From positions 310,592 through 374,591 of the forward strand of contig JXTC01000243.1 in the NCBI GenBank assembly GCA_002914845.1: a stretch of 64,000 nt of DNA. The letters run 5' to 3'. Below, one piece after another: positions 25,619 through 36,906 of the stretch. The notes under the pieces were generated by a model that saw only the letters and a list, made by a program, of their open reading frames with translations, was not told the DNA's origin and searched no databases. How positions within the stretch are numbered: the stretch's first letter is position 1; every line of letters begins with the position of its first letter. This DNA is from Trema orientale (taxonomy: Eukaryota; Streptophyta; Magnoliopsida; Rosales; Cannabaceae). The translations under genes were made by a program, and so were the position numbers.

Positions 25619-25706
25619 AGTTTAGTGTTTTTGCCTTTTTTGTTTTTTTCACGTTATTTTAGTTTAGTGTTTTTGCCTTTTTTTTTTTGTTTTTTTTCAC
25701 GTTATA
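25619..25706. repeat. Tandem duplication, about 42-bp unit, 2 copies
   Basis: tttagtgtttttgcctttt ... cacgttat occurs twice in a row with differing T-run lengths. Confidence 0.85.
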
Positions 25707-27176
25707 CGTGATTAAAGTGAACAATTTCTTTCTAATTTTATTTTTTAATTAGATACAAAGATTTAAGTGTGACTAAGGACTTTATACCAACCTCTATGGT
25801 TTATTAATCTTAGTTAGTTACTATTTAATGGTCTTGACAATTAGAATTTTCGATAGTAGCAGATTTAATTTTCGATAAACAAAACCTTGTTCGACAATTA
25901 TTTCTTGTACTGTTATAATTTATAGTAACACTAAAACAACCAATTATTATATGTACTAAATTTTATTAGTAACTACGATTTTTCAGTTGTGCAGATTTCT
26001 CTGAGTGGATTGGAATGCCAGAGGTTAATTAATTGTCTTTTTCCATCTTATAATTATATGATCCGTTGGACAATTTGAACGTACATGAATTTTGTGAGTT
26101 AATAATTTCAGGTAGGTTCTTTTATAGGGGAAAAGTATTTCAGATCCATCGGCGATTCAGCGATTACAATCAAGATGCAAGAAAAAAATAATAATAAAAA
26201 ACAATAAAATAAAGTCTTTATCACTACACCAATCAATGTGGTTTCTCCAAAGAGAAAAAGCAAAGCGCTAAAGAGTGGGTTGCTTTATTCCTAGAATGAT
26301 AACGAATTTGGAAAAATCTTGACTAATGGAAAGTCATTAGAACGAGAAATCTCAACTTGATCCATACAATTAAACAAAAGTTTAAAGAGAATCTCCTACA
26401 ATCTGTTTGATCAGCTGAAGCTATAGCTATACTAAAACTTCACGAGCAGCTATTAGTTCTGCAGCCTTGAATTTGAGTATGAATTAATATATTTTACTTC
26501 CTTGCATAAACTCTTTGATTATTACTATTGATATTAATTTTTGGAAGGAAACTCCTTGAATATTATTGGGTAATCTTAAGACAAGCAGGATTGTTGTCAC
26601 TGGTCCATTAAATATGTATAAAATCCACGCTTAGACGATTCTTTCGCAATGTTCTAGCTAATCGATCATGATCATGAATATCGAATACATTGATGACAGT
26701 TCCTCTATTTTTTTTCCCCTACAGACAAGTCCCTCAAGTGAATAATTAGATTTTAGATTTTTCCAATGTCTAGCTTGCTATTATTATCGTTGTCATCGTA
26801 TGTTTTTTTTTTTCTCCTTCTTTAAAATAAATGGTTCTTCTTTTATTGATATATAAATATATAAATATGGTATATATATATGTATATATATTAGTCTAGT
26901 TGTACCCCTAAAATTAGTTTTTACTGATAAGTAGTAAATCAATTATTTCTTTTAGGCTATATTTGGTAGGAGGAAAAGAATATATAATTATAACTAAAAT
27001 TATGAGTAGTTAAAATCAGTCACACATTATTGTGTGTATGTTTTTGTGCATATTTTGTGTGTCCCTAGTATCTTTAGGAATTGATTGATTGGATTAGCTA
27101 GATTAATTTGGATTAGATTAGACTGGACAATACTAGATTGTAGAATAATGCCAGGGTCCCAACTATTGTACCAAAT

Positions 27177-27245
27177 TTTTAATACTAACACATACCACAT
27201 GTGATTTGTCAACACCAACACATACCACATATAATTTGTCAACAT
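27177..27245. repeat. Short tandem duplication, about 31 bp x 2
   Basis: caacaccaacacataccaca plus atttgtcaaca occurs in two near-identical copies. Confidence 0.7.
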
Positions 27246-27525
27246 TCAATTAGTGTATTAAAATTTATCTTAAATAGATTTAACATTATCATCAATTGAA
27301 TGATGATAAATCACATTCCAAACGTGTTCGTATAAAAAAGGCACAATACTTGCATTATGTCTAATATAGTTCAGAACTAGAACTAACATAATAATATGCA
27401 ATGAAATAGAATAATTTTGTCTGGTGTATGTTTAAATTATAGGGAAATTCTACAATAGGGAAATTAAAATCTTCCCTAATATTAGGGAACAAAAAACGAT
27501 ATTTTTATATAGAGGAATGGGTTTG

Positions 27526-27530
27526 AATGT
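27526..27530. other. Target site duplication AATGT (left)
   Basis: AATGT precedes the LTR at 27531. It recurs right after the same LTR (28907-28911) and after the second LTR copy (47823-47827). Confidence 0.9.
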
Positions 27531-28906
27531 TGAAAGATCTGCTTTGTTAAATATTACCAAATAATTAATTAATTGATTAAATTAATAATTAATTAATTAT
27601 GTTGTAACATGTGGATAAAATATGTTACAACAACGAGTGCATATGTTGCAACAGAACATAAAAAGTAAAGAGATGAACACAAGACGTTTTTAACGTGGTT
27701 CGGACCTCTCCTACTCCACGGGACCACGCCCAGAGATTAAACAAATTAGTAAAGTATCAAGATTACAAACACCAATTGACTAACGCAATAAAAGACTCCC
27801 TCTTTTCGATTGCCGCAATGTGTTATAACAACTCTACCAATCTTTTTTAGCGAGTCCCCTCGTCTTGTTGATCCTTCGCATGTGAACTCCCTTCATTGGT
27901 CTGGATCTGTCTCCTCCCGAAGACGAAATGTTCTTCCTCCTAAAGAATAAAAGCACTCAAACAAAGTACCTAAAAAACCCTAAAGCTCTCTAAGTCTCAC
28001 AATGGCAATAGAACAAACCCTATACCTTACATAAAAGCTCTCTCAAAGAGTATTTTCTCTCAAGTGAAGTGCATACCAATCCCTTTGGACTTGGTGAGCT
28101 TTTATAGATGAATTTCTGGCCCCAATTTCGTGCTCATTTAGTGTGAATAGGCTGAAAATAAGAAAGGAATGATTTGCCACAAAATCTGTTGTCATTCCTT
28201 ATTTGGACAGTCTGAAATCTGTTGCAACAGCTTTCATGAATTGTCCCTAAAAAGTGTCCAGGTGCATTGAGAGAAGTTCTCCACGATTTTAGCTCTGAAA
28301 TCACTCTTTTATACCCGTAAAATCTTTTCTTAAAGACAAAGACTGATTTCACAATTAATTAGAGTCAATCAAAACTAAATAAGAAAACTTTCCATAAACA
28401 ACATAATCTGTTGCAACAGATTTTGTCTGAAAATCCTGACAGCTCATGAAATTAATTGCATTAATTTAATGAAAACATATTCTGCACCATAATGGACGAA
28501 ATATTATCTTGATTCCCACCTGTAAAAAATCATTATCCAAGATTTGAGGTGATAAAGAGCAAGAATCAATCTAAAAATGGAAACTTAATCAAGGAAAAAT
28601 GAGATAAAATATCTCAATTAATTATGCCTAGCTTAATCACGAAATTCCATCAAAAATAATCCCTATCAACCTTCTGAAAACGTTTAATAAGGAAAATTAG
28701 GCCAAATGATGCAAGAACAAAAGTTTCTAAAATTGGATTTTCGGCCTGTGTAAATCCGTTGTGAGCAATCCTGTAAATCTGTTACAACAAGTATTTTACA
28801 ACATCAGCAGACCTGTTGCAACAACTTGTTAGTTACCTAACAACAACTTGAGTTTATTATTTTTGTCAATTGTTTGCCAACACTGGCCAACACTTTGGAC
28901 CTAACA
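27531..28906 (-). repeat. LTR copy 1 of the SIRE-like copia element
   Basis: 1376 bp, TG...CA when read on either strand (plus-strand start TGAAAGATC, end GGACCTAACA). AATGT on both sides makes it look like a solo LTR. It matches 46441-47822 with scattered differences. Four or more TGTTGCAACA palindromes lie in it (27644, 28220, 28409, 28814). Confidence 0.93.
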
Positions 28907-31900
28907 AATGTATAAGGAACAGAATATTTTCATGAATTATATTTATTTTAAAGACAAGTTCTGGTTTTATTAATGTACAATATAAACCACCTTACACCAC
29001 TTTCTTTTACATTGTTAATTCAATCCAACGGCCTTGTTTAGTTTTCTATTTTGTTCCTTAATATTAGGGAAGAATTTTGTTTCCCTGTTGTAGAATTCCC
29101 TTAAATATTATATAAGAACAAAATTTTAAAAAATAAATGACAATTTTTTTTCCAAAAAAGGTAAGAATCGGCTTTAAGAAAAAAATAAATTAGTATTTTA
29201 AAATTAAACAAAATGTAAGAAAAATAATGATTTTATGTATTTAATGTTGAAAAAGTAGATAATATATTTGTTAGTAAAATAAAAAAAAAAAGTACTGCCT
29301 ACTCCTTTTTCGAAAATGTTTTGGATGTTAATCATTTCATTTGCAGTTAATTTTAATAATTATGGAACCATATTTCGATAGCGCAAGAAGCTGGGTTCGC
29401 CCACTGGTGATAGTATCTGATGCCTTGAATGTGGTTCATCATCTAGTTAATAATGTGTCTAACAGTGTGTTTAGTTGGGTGGATTTTTGGAGGGATGAAG
29501 CGAGAGAAGAAGAAGAAGAGCTCCAATTATTTGTTTTGTAGAAGAGAAAGTGGGAGAGGAAAAACAGAGGTGGAGGGATGAGTTCACCTTCTTGGCGCAC
29601 CAAATGCCATTCTCCTATTTTGTAGGAAGTCGTGAGGAAAAACGAAAAGAAGGGTGAGAATTGATGTATTTACCCTCCAAAAATATTTTATAAAATATCA
29701 AAATAGATAAAATAGTAATTTTAGAAATAAACGCTTTTTTTTTTCCTTTTTCTATACGAAATTTAGGAACGTTTGATAGTATATACATGTGGTGCTTCGA
29801 TCGTCTCTAATAAAATAGGGGTCATTTTTGGTAATCAATGCTTTTAGTAATTTATTTCTTAAAACTCTCCACTAAATTTCTCCATTATTTTAGCATATGA
29901 TAATACCACGTTACTCAACTAGTAGACACGAAAACTCGGTATTAATAATCTGATTCCGTATACTGTATATAAAGTTGGGAAAAGAATGGTAAATATTGCG
30001 TATCTCACAAATGATTAATTAACAAAGTACCTGAGGAGACAGATTTGAAAATCTGACCTAAAATTTTTGAATAGTAAAAACATTCATTTATTATTTTTTT
30101 TTAAGAAAGGAAATTCCTTATTATAACAATTATTGTTTGCCACAATAAGAGTAATATAATTAGGAAAGTTCCTATTACAAAATAAAGATAAAAATATAGA
30201 ATAAATTATTCATAACATGCACATACATGTACTAGTCGATGGCAAAACGACCAAGTGATAAAAGTCACGATCACTATCTCTCAACTGAAAGTTTGCATCA
30301 TTAGTATTAATCTTATTGCTAAACAAAATTAGGTTCACTATATAATAAATGTACAATCACTTACTATTAAAGGGCAAGTGATCAAGCCCAAAGACATCAT
30401 AAGCGGAGCAATAAAGATTCTTTCTTCATTATATGGAAGTATACCAATTCCAATAGTGTCTATCTTCATGAATAAATATACAGCATTTATAATGAAAATC
30501 TTCTAAATCCGAATTGCAAAAGATTAGATCTATAAGAAAATTACAGAAAAATAATAAAAATAAATAAAACGTACATAGATCTAAAATTTGATAAGCCTAA
30601 TATTCGAAAACAATAAGTTTATGGAGAAAACAATCTTCACACAAATAGAAAGATTATTGATTAAAAATTAGAATATAAAAAAAACTAGGAAATTCCATAG
30701 GAGAAAGATCAACAAATGATCTTCCTCTCCGGTAGGATAGAAATCACAAAAAACAAGAAAGTGTAGATGAAGATAAAGTTTTTGGAGAAAGAATGAGGGG
30801 CTATATTTTAGTGATTTTTTGAAATTAAGGTATGTTTCTTCTTTTAATAACTTAATCATTTTGTACTGGAGTCCTAATAACTCATTCATTATGTTCGAGA
30901 GTTTAAACAACAAAATTAGGACGTGGTACACGTTTATTGTGTGAAAATATCTTATATTAATTTAGCAGAGATATATGTTGTATATAGATGAACACCGACG
31001 AAAATGTGAACTCAAAGACTTATACTCACTCGTACTGACACTTAATTAGATTCCGGTAACGAAAGTTCAAACCCTTCAATAGAAACAAGAGTATTTATAT
31101 TTTCTCCAAAAAAAAAAAAACAAGAGTATTTATAAGAAGTGGCCCTTTTTTTCATATCAATATTAAGTAATGGTCATTTTCACACCTATTTAGTGAATGA
31201 CTATTTTATAATTTTATTTTGATACGTGGCAGTTTCCTATTTGATCTATTTTTAAAAAATAAATCAAATTTTTTTAAAAAAATATATCAATTTTATCAAA
31301 ATAAATATCAATTTTATCAAAATAAATAAAGTTTTTAAAACTAGATCAATTTTATATAAAATAAATCAATATATTTGATATATTGGTATGAAATAGGGTC
31401 AATTCTCAGATAAATTTTAAAATTCAGCCGTTTTTTAATAGTGTTTGAAAAATGACCATTATTCATATAGTATTCTAAAACTTGGCCATTTGGCTAAAAA
31501 GCCCAAGAAACAAAATTTTTGTTTTCCTTTAGCTTTAGCTTTTTTTTTTTTTGTTAATCTTTTGCGAAGACTATCGGTGTTCGGTTTCTTTATCAAAATA
31601 TATATATTTGTTTTCTCTTTGGATAATGCTAGCAAGTACGATGGATCGAGTCCATCATGTGACATGTGTTTCCTGCTTCTAAAAAGTTGGTAATTGGTTT
31701 GGATATGATTCGACTTTATCTTTCCAGAGTAGTACTATCCAGTCCATGTGTATTCAGACTCTGAAAAGTTAAATTGGATTCTTGTTTTAATTCTTTCAGT
31801 GCTACTATAGTACTACCTAGTCCACATGCGTTTCTCTAACTAGAATGTTAGCCAATATGTCAAAAAGGTGACTCTTTTTCATCTAGGGATGCAAAACGTA

Positions 31901-32450
31901 CATATGAAGTGATCATACTAGCTTGAATTGAAAAAGTTAAAGTTCAAAGTTTCGTTTTACTTTACTTCTTTTTTTTTTTAATCGTGTAAGTTTTGTGTTT
32001 CACTTTATATAGTGGATCATTTGTAAATGGTTTTAGCTCAAATAAATACGTGCACTACCATTAAATGTTTATATTTTGTAAAAAGAATTATCTAATGAAG
32101 ACATGTACTATACTTCGATAACGATTTTTCAGTGATTGGAGAAAAAGCAATACTCGATCATATCATGTCGTCTTCAACTACGTACGAAAAACAAGAATCT
32201 ACTCCCAAGGGGTGGTCGAAGTGGCAAAGAGCTCGACATTAAGGCCTTCTCTCACTTAGGGAGGGTGAGGCATTGAGTTCGAGCCCCCACGTCGCCCTTG
32301 GTAGCCCAACCAAATGGTGGTGGTTCTGGGAAGTGACCCACCACCGGGACCCCGTCCGCCTTTTTTATTATCAAAAAAAAAAAACAAGAATCTAGCAAGG
32401 ACAACGATATACACGAAAGTTAAAAGTAAAGGCAAGAGCGAAAGCAATTT
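28907..32450. repeat. Flank segment, copy 1 (direct duplicate of 47823-51318)
   Basis: 3.5 kb beginning with AATGT and the right half of the MITE and ending at gcgaaagcaattt. It matches 47823-51318 nearly base for base, apart from small indels such as extra sequence near 29930-29960. It holds no recognisable gene: the small open frames (29341-29541, 31445-31693) occur in both copies but resemble nothing I know. A LINE-like T-run tail is visible near 30090-30185 and a SINE near the end. Confidence 0.92.
32202..32383 (+). mobile_element. tRNA-derived SINE, copy 1
   Basis: An A-box-like segment (GGTCGAAGTGGCAAAGAGCT), a B box GAGTTCGAGCCCC and a tail TTTTTTATTATC plus A-run define a plant SINE. 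The exact flanking duplication ACAAGAATCTA (32191-32201 and 32384-32394) confirms retroposition. Confidence 0.85.
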
Positions 32451-32779
32451 CCAAACAAAAATCACATGATTAATTTCCAAAAACATATTCAAAAATGCTC
32501 TCCCCCTATCAAACACAATCATATACCAAAAAAATTTGAGAATAAAAGAAAGATCATAGGAAATAAATCTCCTCCTGAAAAAATATAACCAACGAACATA
32601 ACTAACAGTTTTGATATCTTCCCATTTTTGTCAAGAGAGATCCAAAGTCTTAAGAAAATAACAAAATAGTTTGTAATACCCAAACATAAACAAACTAAAC
32701 ATGAAAACACCATAGACTAAAATAAAACTCAGAAAATAGTGATGTTCATGGTCCAAGATCCTGCAATGATCAAATCAGG

Positions 32780-34916
32780 TTAAGCTCCTCTTGTATTTCT
32801 TCGGCTGTGGCTGGTCAGGATCTGTTGCAACAGCAGGGAAAATGGGGGCAACAGGCTAAAAAGAGCTAGTTGGAGGAGTAGCTACCACAGAAGATCCTGC
32901 AAGCACAGTCAATTTGGCCAAGATATCAAGCTGCACTTTCTCCATGGCTTCCATTCTTTCACGCTGTTGAGCTTGATCAGCTTTCAATGCTGCCAAATCT
33001 GTAGAACCAGCAACCTGTGGAGGAGATGAAGAAGCTGTTGCAACATATTTCTTACCAGCAGTCCTCTTTTTGACAGATTTGGAGGGTAATGGAGTTGCAA
33101 CTGGTTCAATCACTTCTTTTTCCTTCAAACGGTAATTGACTGATTGGGGTCTTAGAGAAAGAAATTCAGTGGGCAGCTGTAAAGGGTGTTGCTTTTGAAG
33201 AATCCCAAAAATTAGATTGGGAAAAATCAGCCGCTATGTCTTTTTCCTCCCACAACAAAGATCAAAAATGGCTTGAAAAATTATCTGGGGCAGATTGACA
33301 TCAATTCCTGTGCCTATATCAAACAGAAAGTAGGCAAAGTTCCTTGCCACTGTAGGAAGATGAGCGGTTGGCCACCAGTTGTGAATTGTCATCTTGTGCA
33401 GGCCAGAGTACTTATAAGTCAAATCAGTTGACTTAAGGGTACTCAAATGAGAAGGCCAATCAATGAGATCTCCTAAAAGTTCTGAAGCTACGTTATCAAC
33501 CTCATATTCTTTCACATGCTCATCAGTTGCAACAACAGGTATATCAAGATAATCAACAATAACTTAATAATTGAAATCGTAGATATGCCCTCGAAGAAAG
33601 ATTTTGTGCTAAAATGGACTCTCAGGGTCAGCCATCTCTTCTCGAATATTGCAATAAAACTCTTGTATAATTCTAGGAATATAACCCTCAACTTTGGAAA
33701 CAGTTTTTAACCACTTTCTTTCTTTTAAAATTTTCACAATCTCTAGTGGCTTAAAAGAATCCAAGTTAAAATTCCTCTCATCTATAAATCCTCTTCTCTC
33801 ATATTCATCCATGTATTCTTTATTTTTAGCAGTGTAAAACACAGAAGAGTGTGCAAGAGATATGTCATACCCAGTTGCTGTTTCTATTGCAACAGCTTCT
33901 GGAGAATCTTCTTCATCTTGGTCTTCAGTTATATTCTCCTCAGGTATGTCAGAGAGTTCTTCTTCAGGTATCATGGACGGGTCTTCTTCAGTTTCTGAAG
34001 TTGTTGCACTCTTCTTTGGAGTTGGGGCATCAGTTAGAAGAGCAGAGACTTCTTTGACAGAAGTAGCAGAAATTGATTCAGGGGATGTTGCAACAGACGG
34101 TTACGCCTTCTTCGACTTGGAGCCCGAAGTTTTAGCTATCTTCTTATCTTTTGTTGCAACAGGTGTAGGATCTGCAATTCTTGTTGTTGCAACATCTTTT
34201 GGAATAGAGGATTCAGATGCAGTATCCTTTGTTGCAACGGCTTTTGAGACAGTAGCCTTTTTCTTTGGAGATTTCGTTACAACGGATGACGAAACTGTGG
34301 ACACTAGGGTCACAACAGGTTTGTGACCTTTCGATTTTGAGGACACGGCCTTTGAGACTTCAACAACTTTCGTTGCAACAGATGGCGAAACTGTTGGAAT
34401 TGGGGTCACAACTTGTTTGTGACCTTTTAATTTCAAGGACACAGTTTTTGGGGCATCAACAGTTTTCATTGCAACAGGAGTCTGAGGTGGCTCATCAGAC
34501 TCGGATTGACCAGATTCACCACCTTCTTCTTCATCACTGGTAGCCGTTTTTTCAGAAGCTTCGACATTATCGTTTTCGGCTTGTGAGGTCTCGAAGACTG
34601 ACGGCTCTGTTTCTGGGATTGGAGCCGCTTCAACCTCTGGCTCGGGCTCGACAGATGGTTCCACCAATGTAGGAGACAGAGAAGGAGGCTTTGAGGCCTC
34701 TACTTGCGTTTTTCTGTCCAACTCGGATGTCAAACCAGGTGGGTTCGACTTCTTCTTCATCGGAGTGGTCTTCACGGCAGATGAGGACCCGCATTTCTTC
34801 TTGGGGGTTACAGCACCTCTGGTTTTCACTATTGTTGCGATGAAGCTTGCTACGTAAAACTCAAAAACAAAAGAAAAGAAATGCAGAGGAAGAAGAGAAA
34901 ACGGCAGAGAGAGCAA
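32780..34916 (-). pseudogene. Extra ORF downstream of pol (plant-transposon-domain protein), stop-ridden
   Basis: One minus-strand frame runs from 34916 to about 32780, about 700 codons broken by stops near 34102, 33609, 33564, 33234 and 32856. The N-terminal 270 residues are low-complexity, Ser/Pro/Lys/Glu-rich, with many VATK and VAT tripeptides. The middle (about 33850-33234: FIDERNFNLDSFKPLEIVK, GLHKMTIHNWWPTAHLPTVA, NFAYFLFDIGTGIDVNLPQI) resembles the putative plant transposon domain often found in extra ORFs of plant LTR elements. The C-terminus (LAALKADQAQQRERMEAMEK) is a likely coiled coil. Its function is unknown; it sits where env-like ORFs lie in SIRE elements, but I see no signal peptide or clear membrane anchor. 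Many VAT codon triplets are written by the TGTTGCAACA motif. Confidence 0.7.
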
Positions 34917-35924
34917 ATGGTGGAGAGATTGTGAGTGTGATTAGGTTAAACAAATCACGTAATGACATTTAAAGACCAAATTTCTACCAAATCAGGAAAT
35001 TAGAGATCTAAATCAATTTGAGTGATTTCTTGATAAGATTGAGTAACTGATTGCAGATAAATAAGAAAACAAAAATATGTTGCAACAGACTAAAACACTT
35101 CAGCAGAAAGTTTCCAAAACAAGCCCTTTTCCTTTTTTTTTATATATATATTAAGAAGATAAAAAAACGCCACACACACCAAAAACAAAAATTAATTTCA
35201 GCTAAAATAATTTTGTAAGCTCAAGGCATTATTTTAGATAAAAAGAAAATAAGGAAAAAAAATCATGTTAATTTTGTTTCTGAAAAATAAAAAATTCTAA
35301 AATTATAATGTATTGTTAATTTTTTTGACAGACAAATCTCCTTTATTTAAAAAATCAAGATGAATAAACTGGATCAAAAACCAACTGACTAATCCCTTTT
35401 TTTTTTAAATTTTCACACAGTTTCTAGCTTGTTCACAATAGGCAGTACATTTTTTTTTTTACTTTTTATTTTTTATTTTTTTACTGCCTTCCATTTTTTT
35501 TTTAAAAAAAATAATAATACCTATGATTAGTAGCTTTCACTCTAGTCCTGAGGTAGCCCTTTTCACTTGGTAGATTATCCTCTCCATATTGGTAATACAG
35601 AGTCCCAAATTACTCAAGGATGGCTCCACACATCAGGGTAGGTAGCTTTTTCTAATCATGAGGCCTGTTACAAAGCTAGATTTCAAGAAAACAGATATTA
35701 GAGTTGGTCAGTTAAAAATTAATCCAGAAAATTTATCAAGACTCAAAAACTTAGAGATTTCAATGTTAAAAGATCAACAATTTAAGATAATTAAACAATC
35801 TAGTCTTTTAACAGAAACAAGAAAAACAGTTTCTTTCTTTAAAATCTTTTTATCACCACTCATGCTTTTAAGTTTACAAAAATTATTTTTGGCTGAAGTA
35901 AAGAAAACACACAACACAAACTTT
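34917..35924. other. Non-coding spacer between extra ORF and RNase H of the copia element
   Basis: AT-rich with long T runs (35125-35160, 35398-35515); no coding signal. It may hold a promoter or intron acceptor for expression of the extra ORF (inference). One TGTTGCAACA copy lies near 35079. Confidence 0.5.
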
Positions 35925-36506
35925 AAACAACACAAATTCCTAAGGCTTGCCTTAAGGAATCAAATTTTATAAAATCAAGGGCTTTGGTGAAAATATCTAC
36001 TATTTGTTTCTCTGTTTCAACATATTCCAAAGTGATTGTTTTACTCTCAACCAGTTCTCTTATGAAATGATGACGGATATCTATATGCTTTGTCCTAGAA
36101 TGTTGTACTGGATTTTTTGAGATATTTATGGCACTTGTATTATCACAAAACACAGTCATAACATCTAAATCAAAGCCATAGTCAGCAAGCATCTGTTTCA
36201 TCCAGATAAGTTGTGTACACTAACTTCCAACAGCAATATACTCTGCCTCAGTAGTGGACAGGGAAATCGAATTCTGTTTCTTGCTATGCCAAGAAATCAG
36301 GTTGTTTCCAAGGTAAAAGCAACCCCCACTAGTGCTCTTCCTGTCATCTGCATTGCCTGCCCAATCCGCATCACTATATCCTGCAAGATTTATGTTAGTA
36401 TCCTTAGAATACCAAATCCCATAATCAGAAGTTCTACTCACGTATCAATTTTAACAGCAGTGATATGGGATTCTTTAGGATTACTCTGGTATCTTGCACA
36501 AACACC
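35925..36506 (-). pseudogene. Copia RNase H domain (SIRE-like element), 3' part of pol
   Basis: Minus-strand motifs are GVCARYQSNPKESH at the insertion edge, then LAGYSDADWAGNADDRKSTS, NLISWHSKKQNSISLSTTEA (EAEY core), FCDNTSAI and SRTKHIDIRHHFIREL. A short deletion and a stop occur near 36440 (AVKIDT-stop), and another stop near 36220. The upstream half of the same domain lies at 42312-42370, across the 5.8-kb insertion. Confidence 0.85.
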
Positions 36507-36511
36507 AACAC
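36507..36511. other. Target site duplication AACAC (left)
   Basis: Matches AACAC at 42307-42311. Together they bracket the 36512-42306 insertion and lie in the copia pol codons for C-Y-S-V-G. Confidence 0.85.
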
Positions 36512-36746
36512 TGTAACACCACTTACCACCACAGTCCAACTTATTACCAGAACTTTAATATGAGGCTGTGAGGATTCGAACTCTCGTGCCAAGCTTGGAG
36601 GAGAGAGAGGTAGGCATCTTTTACCACCATGCCACTGGGCCTCACCCAAAAGTGCTAGCTTGAAGGTACTTTTGGGCTCATAGACCATCACTTAAATACC
36701 CATAATCTTCCTAGAGCATACTCGATGTGGGACTTGGGGTGTTACA
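36512..36746 (-). repeat. TRIM LTR, long form with tRNA-like segment
   Basis: 235 bp, TGTAACACC...GTGTTACA. Compared with the 122-bp LTRs at 41904 and 42185 it has an extra 113 bp (about 36523-36635). On the minus strand that segment reads like a tRNA-type polymerase III promoter: an A-box-like GTGGCATGGTGGTAAAAG, then a B-box-like GAGTTCGAATCCTC about 45 bases further on. Confidence 0.7.
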
Positions 36747-36904
36747 ATCTAACCCCCGTTAAAGGCCTAGCGTCCTCACTAGGGGGTCCATATTCAATAG
36801 CCCACGTATAACCCCTATGGGCGGGGTCCACATTCACCACGATTTCGGTCCGTGGCAGCCTTCCAAAGCCCACACAGGTATGGACTGGGTCGGCTCTGAT
36901 ACCA
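36747..36904 (-). mobile_element. TRIM interior with PPT and primer site (partial second TRIM)
   Basis: Matches 42026-42184. The left end on the minus strand is a purine tract, AACGGGGGTTAGAT, next to the LTR. The right end is TGGTATCAGAGC (36893-36904). Beyond it lies the end of the gypsy LTR instead of a TRIM LTR. Confidence 0.75.
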
Positions 36905-36906
36905 AC

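Larger units (their letters stand above)
24833..27440. other. Intergenic AT-rich DNA
   Basis: No gene or element ends are recognised. It holds many homopolymer runs and two small tandem duplications (listed separately). Confidence 0.5.
27441..29101. mobile_element. MITE with about 50-bp terminal inverted repeats, split by a copia LTR
   Basis: 27441-27494 (agggaaattctacaataggg...) is an inverted copy of 29049-29101 (...ctgttgtagaattccct). Without the LTR the element is about 280 bp. The flanks tttaaattat and taaatattat look like an imperfect 9-10 bp target duplication, which fits a Mutator-like MITE. The copia LTR entered at AATGT inside it. The right half of this MITE occurs again at 47823-48020. 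Confidence 0.75.

Noticed and set aside
29341..29541. Small gene conserved in both flank copies (also 48248-48448)
   Set aside because: Conservation is explained by the recent duplication of the whole segment; no start context, splice or family support.
33851..34543. Plus-strand open frames of 68-154 codons opposite the copia extra ORF
   Set aside because: They are antisense shadows of the low-complexity coding strand; the minus frame has the domain match and continuity.
36569..36640. Stand-alone tRNA gene
   Set aside because: Box-like motifs are present, but the segment lies within a TRIM LTR and I could not fold a complete clover-leaf by eye.
36512..36906. Simple two-LTR TRIM at the left edge
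   Set aside because: Only one TRIM LTR is present; the sequence beyond the primer site is the 2.9-kb gypsy LTR.
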